Assembly (NCBI GenBank): GCA_016785225.1
Contig: JAFBJZ010000422.1
Location: 2,348,001 to 2,412,000, forward strand
Length of the DNA stretch: 64,000 nucleotides
Origin: Psettodes erumei
Lineage: Eukaryota > Chordata > Actinopteri > Pleuronectiformes > Psettodidae
Direction of reading: 5' to 3'
Under the pieces are notes generated by a model. That model was not told where the DNA came from and ran no database searches. It saw only the letters and a program-made list of their open reading frames with translations. Below, one piece after another: positions 62,401 to 64,000 of the stretch. Each line of letters starts with the position of its first letter. Position 1 is the stretch's first letter. The position numbers and the translations under genes are program-made.

Positions 62401-64000
62401 CTAAATATGTAAATGTTCACACTGTTATTGTATGTGTTTCACATATATTTATAGCACATCATCAAGTACCACACCTCATGTCTTCAGGGGTAGGATGATA
62501 TTTATATGATATATGATATTTAGATGACTTAAAATATGTCAATATATTCAATATATTTGAAAAAATATTGCTCTTTTGGGTGTTCCTAGAAATATCAAGG
62601 TTCAGCTTTATACACCACTGATCAGAGACTTGAGAAAAAAAGAGACAAGGATAGAAATGGTGAGACAGACATTCGTTGACAGGTAATGCTGTTTTGCTCC
62701 TCGCTGAGTGGGTTCTTGAAAGAACTAATCATGGCTGCTTCTTAGTGGCTAATAAAAAAAAAGCCCTGTCATTTTGTTGGAGCACAGCCTCAAAAATGAA
62801 TTCACTTTCATTCACAGCAGTTTGATTCCATATTTTGCAGTATGAGGATTATAATACTGCTTGCATGTAAAAAAACCCAAAAAACCTGAAGAGTGTTAAT
62901 TAGGACATTTGTTGAATATGGAAAATTGAAGAGTTAATTTCCCCCAAAATTATTATCTAACCATTACATGATTTGAAGTAATCCCTATAATACAGATAAT
63001 CAACCCTTAAAGAGAGCTATTACTTTGTCATCCAAGTAACTGACTCTCCTTGAAAATGACTTTCTTTGGTCATTTTTTTTCTCCTGTCACTCACTTTGCC
63101 AAGGCAGGTATCTTGTTTTCAGAATGGTGGGTGGATCAAATTCATCTAAATTTATTAATTTTTTTCTGTCAATCATTCTGTGAGTGTCATGTTTCTCAAA
63201 TGACAAATATAGTGTCTCACTTTGGCACCAAACTTTTTGAGCTATGGGCTTCAATGAAACAGACTCCCCTAATGTCTGACCTCTAAAATGTCCCGTCGCC
63301 TGTAGCCATTTTGTGGCCATTAATGAATTGTACTGTTGTTTTTGTCGTTATTAGGAGTGCTGCTCGGGCTAGTAAGATCTATAGCCAAGCCCGTTCATAG
63401 CAGTGATGGACACTATAGGTCTGACAAAGACGGCTATTAGAGACAGAGAGAGACAAAGAGAGGGATACAGGTGGAAAAAGAGAGCAAAATTGGACTAAAT
63501 TGAGCAGCCTAATGCCTCCACCAGCAGCTGTCAAGCCATCTCACGGCTCTGGTGCTAAATGAACTCTACGGCCCCACTCTTCACACTCACACGCCCACCT
63601 CTGTCTTCCTCGCACTCCCTCTCCCTGTTCCCCCTCTCCTTTCTCAGAAAATGGGCACTGAGAATCCATTCTGCCCCACAAATCAAATCATATTATATTG
63701 TCATTTTCCATCTCCACTCTGTCTTTCCCTCTATGTCCTCCTTACTACATCATTCTCCTATCTTCCCCCCTTTTCCTTCCTCTGGCCTGATCCTCCCCCT
63801 TTCTGTCTATCTCTCCCCTTGCCCTCCCCAGAAAAGGGCATCTGACATGATGAAAGGTGTAAGAGGTGGGGAATTTCCTCATTCCTGAGTTGTCATCCCA
63901 TCAGATCAGCTAGAGACACTGGGCTCAGAAGACACAGGTGGCCTAGTTGACTCTTATCTGGAAGTTTCTCACCTCTGCAGTACCTTCTGTAGCCAGAGCC
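59461..64000. other. Intergenic, no gene seen
   Basis: Mostly AT-rich unique DNA. It contains a palindromic X-box-like site (60701-60714) and a unique GC-richer block at 61500-61690. The end (63550-63840) is strongly pyrimidine-rich, which keeps two plus-strand frames open without coding meaning. Confidence 0.5.
60701..60714. promoter_or_regulatory. Palindromic RFX X-box-like site
   Basis: GTTGCTATAGCAAC is a perfect 14-base palindrome and fits the X-box consensus for RFX factors (GTTGCC-AT-GGCAAC type) with T/A at the inner positions. No gene start is seen nearby, so a distal element or chance is possible. Confidence 0.35.

Overview
The window looks like a piece of a teleost fish nuclear genome. 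Genes are split into short exons with GT-AG introns. Intergenic DNA is AT-rich and carries CA/TG and AT microsatellites, a Tc1/mariner relic and a short terminal-inverted-repeat element. The ADH proteins read as fish-type. The species cannot be fixed from the sequence.

Four protein-coding genes sit together in the middle (24.6-39.6 kb). All could be spliced in full with no frameshift or internal stop. (1) A class I-like alcohol dehydrogenase on the minus strand, similar to fish adh8: nine coding exons, 383 aa. (2) gar1, the H/ACA snoRNP protein, plus strand: six coding exons, 211 aa, head-to-head with (1) across about 0.6 kb. (3) adh5, class III alcohol dehydrogenase/glutathione-dependent formaldehyde dehydrogenase, plus strand: nine coding exons, 376 aa. 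(4) eif4e, the mRNA cap-binding translation factor, plus strand: seven coding exons, 216 aa. The two ADH genes have the same nine-exon plan and exon phases, so they are ancient duplicates that now flank gar1 on opposite strands. The adh5-eif4e neighbourhood matches human 4q23, where METAP1 lies between them; no metap1 is seen here. GAR1 lies further along 4q in human.

The left 24.6 kb and right 23 kb hold no gene I can support. They contain microsatellites, a poly(C) tract, a Tc1/mariner transposase relic just beyond eif4e, a MITE-like element near 49.7-50.05 kb, and two possible retroelement tails. Several GC-richer, non-repetitive blocks (2.5-3.1, 7.0-8.4, 10.3-10.6, 15.1-16.5, 17.3-17.7, 20.9-21.1, 48.3-48.7, 55.4-55.6 and 61.5-61.7 kb) look like candidate regulatory elements. 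Conservation cannot be judged from one sequence, so these are low-confidence.

Functionally, adh5 clears formaldehyde as S-hydroxymethylglutathione, and its neighbour has the zinc and NAD machinery of an alcohol dehydrogenase but lacks the class III glutathione-binding residues. gar1 (rRNA pseudouridylation, telomerase RNP) and eif4e (cap-dependent translation) are growth-linked housekeeping genes, each with GC-rich, CpG-containing promoter sequence. The least ordinary signals are a perfect 21-bp inverted repeat in intron 7 of the minus-strand ADH, a possible structured RNA in a gar1 intron, and TAATCC-type homeodomain sites in two left-arm blocks. I found no clear evidence of a previously undescribed biological system.
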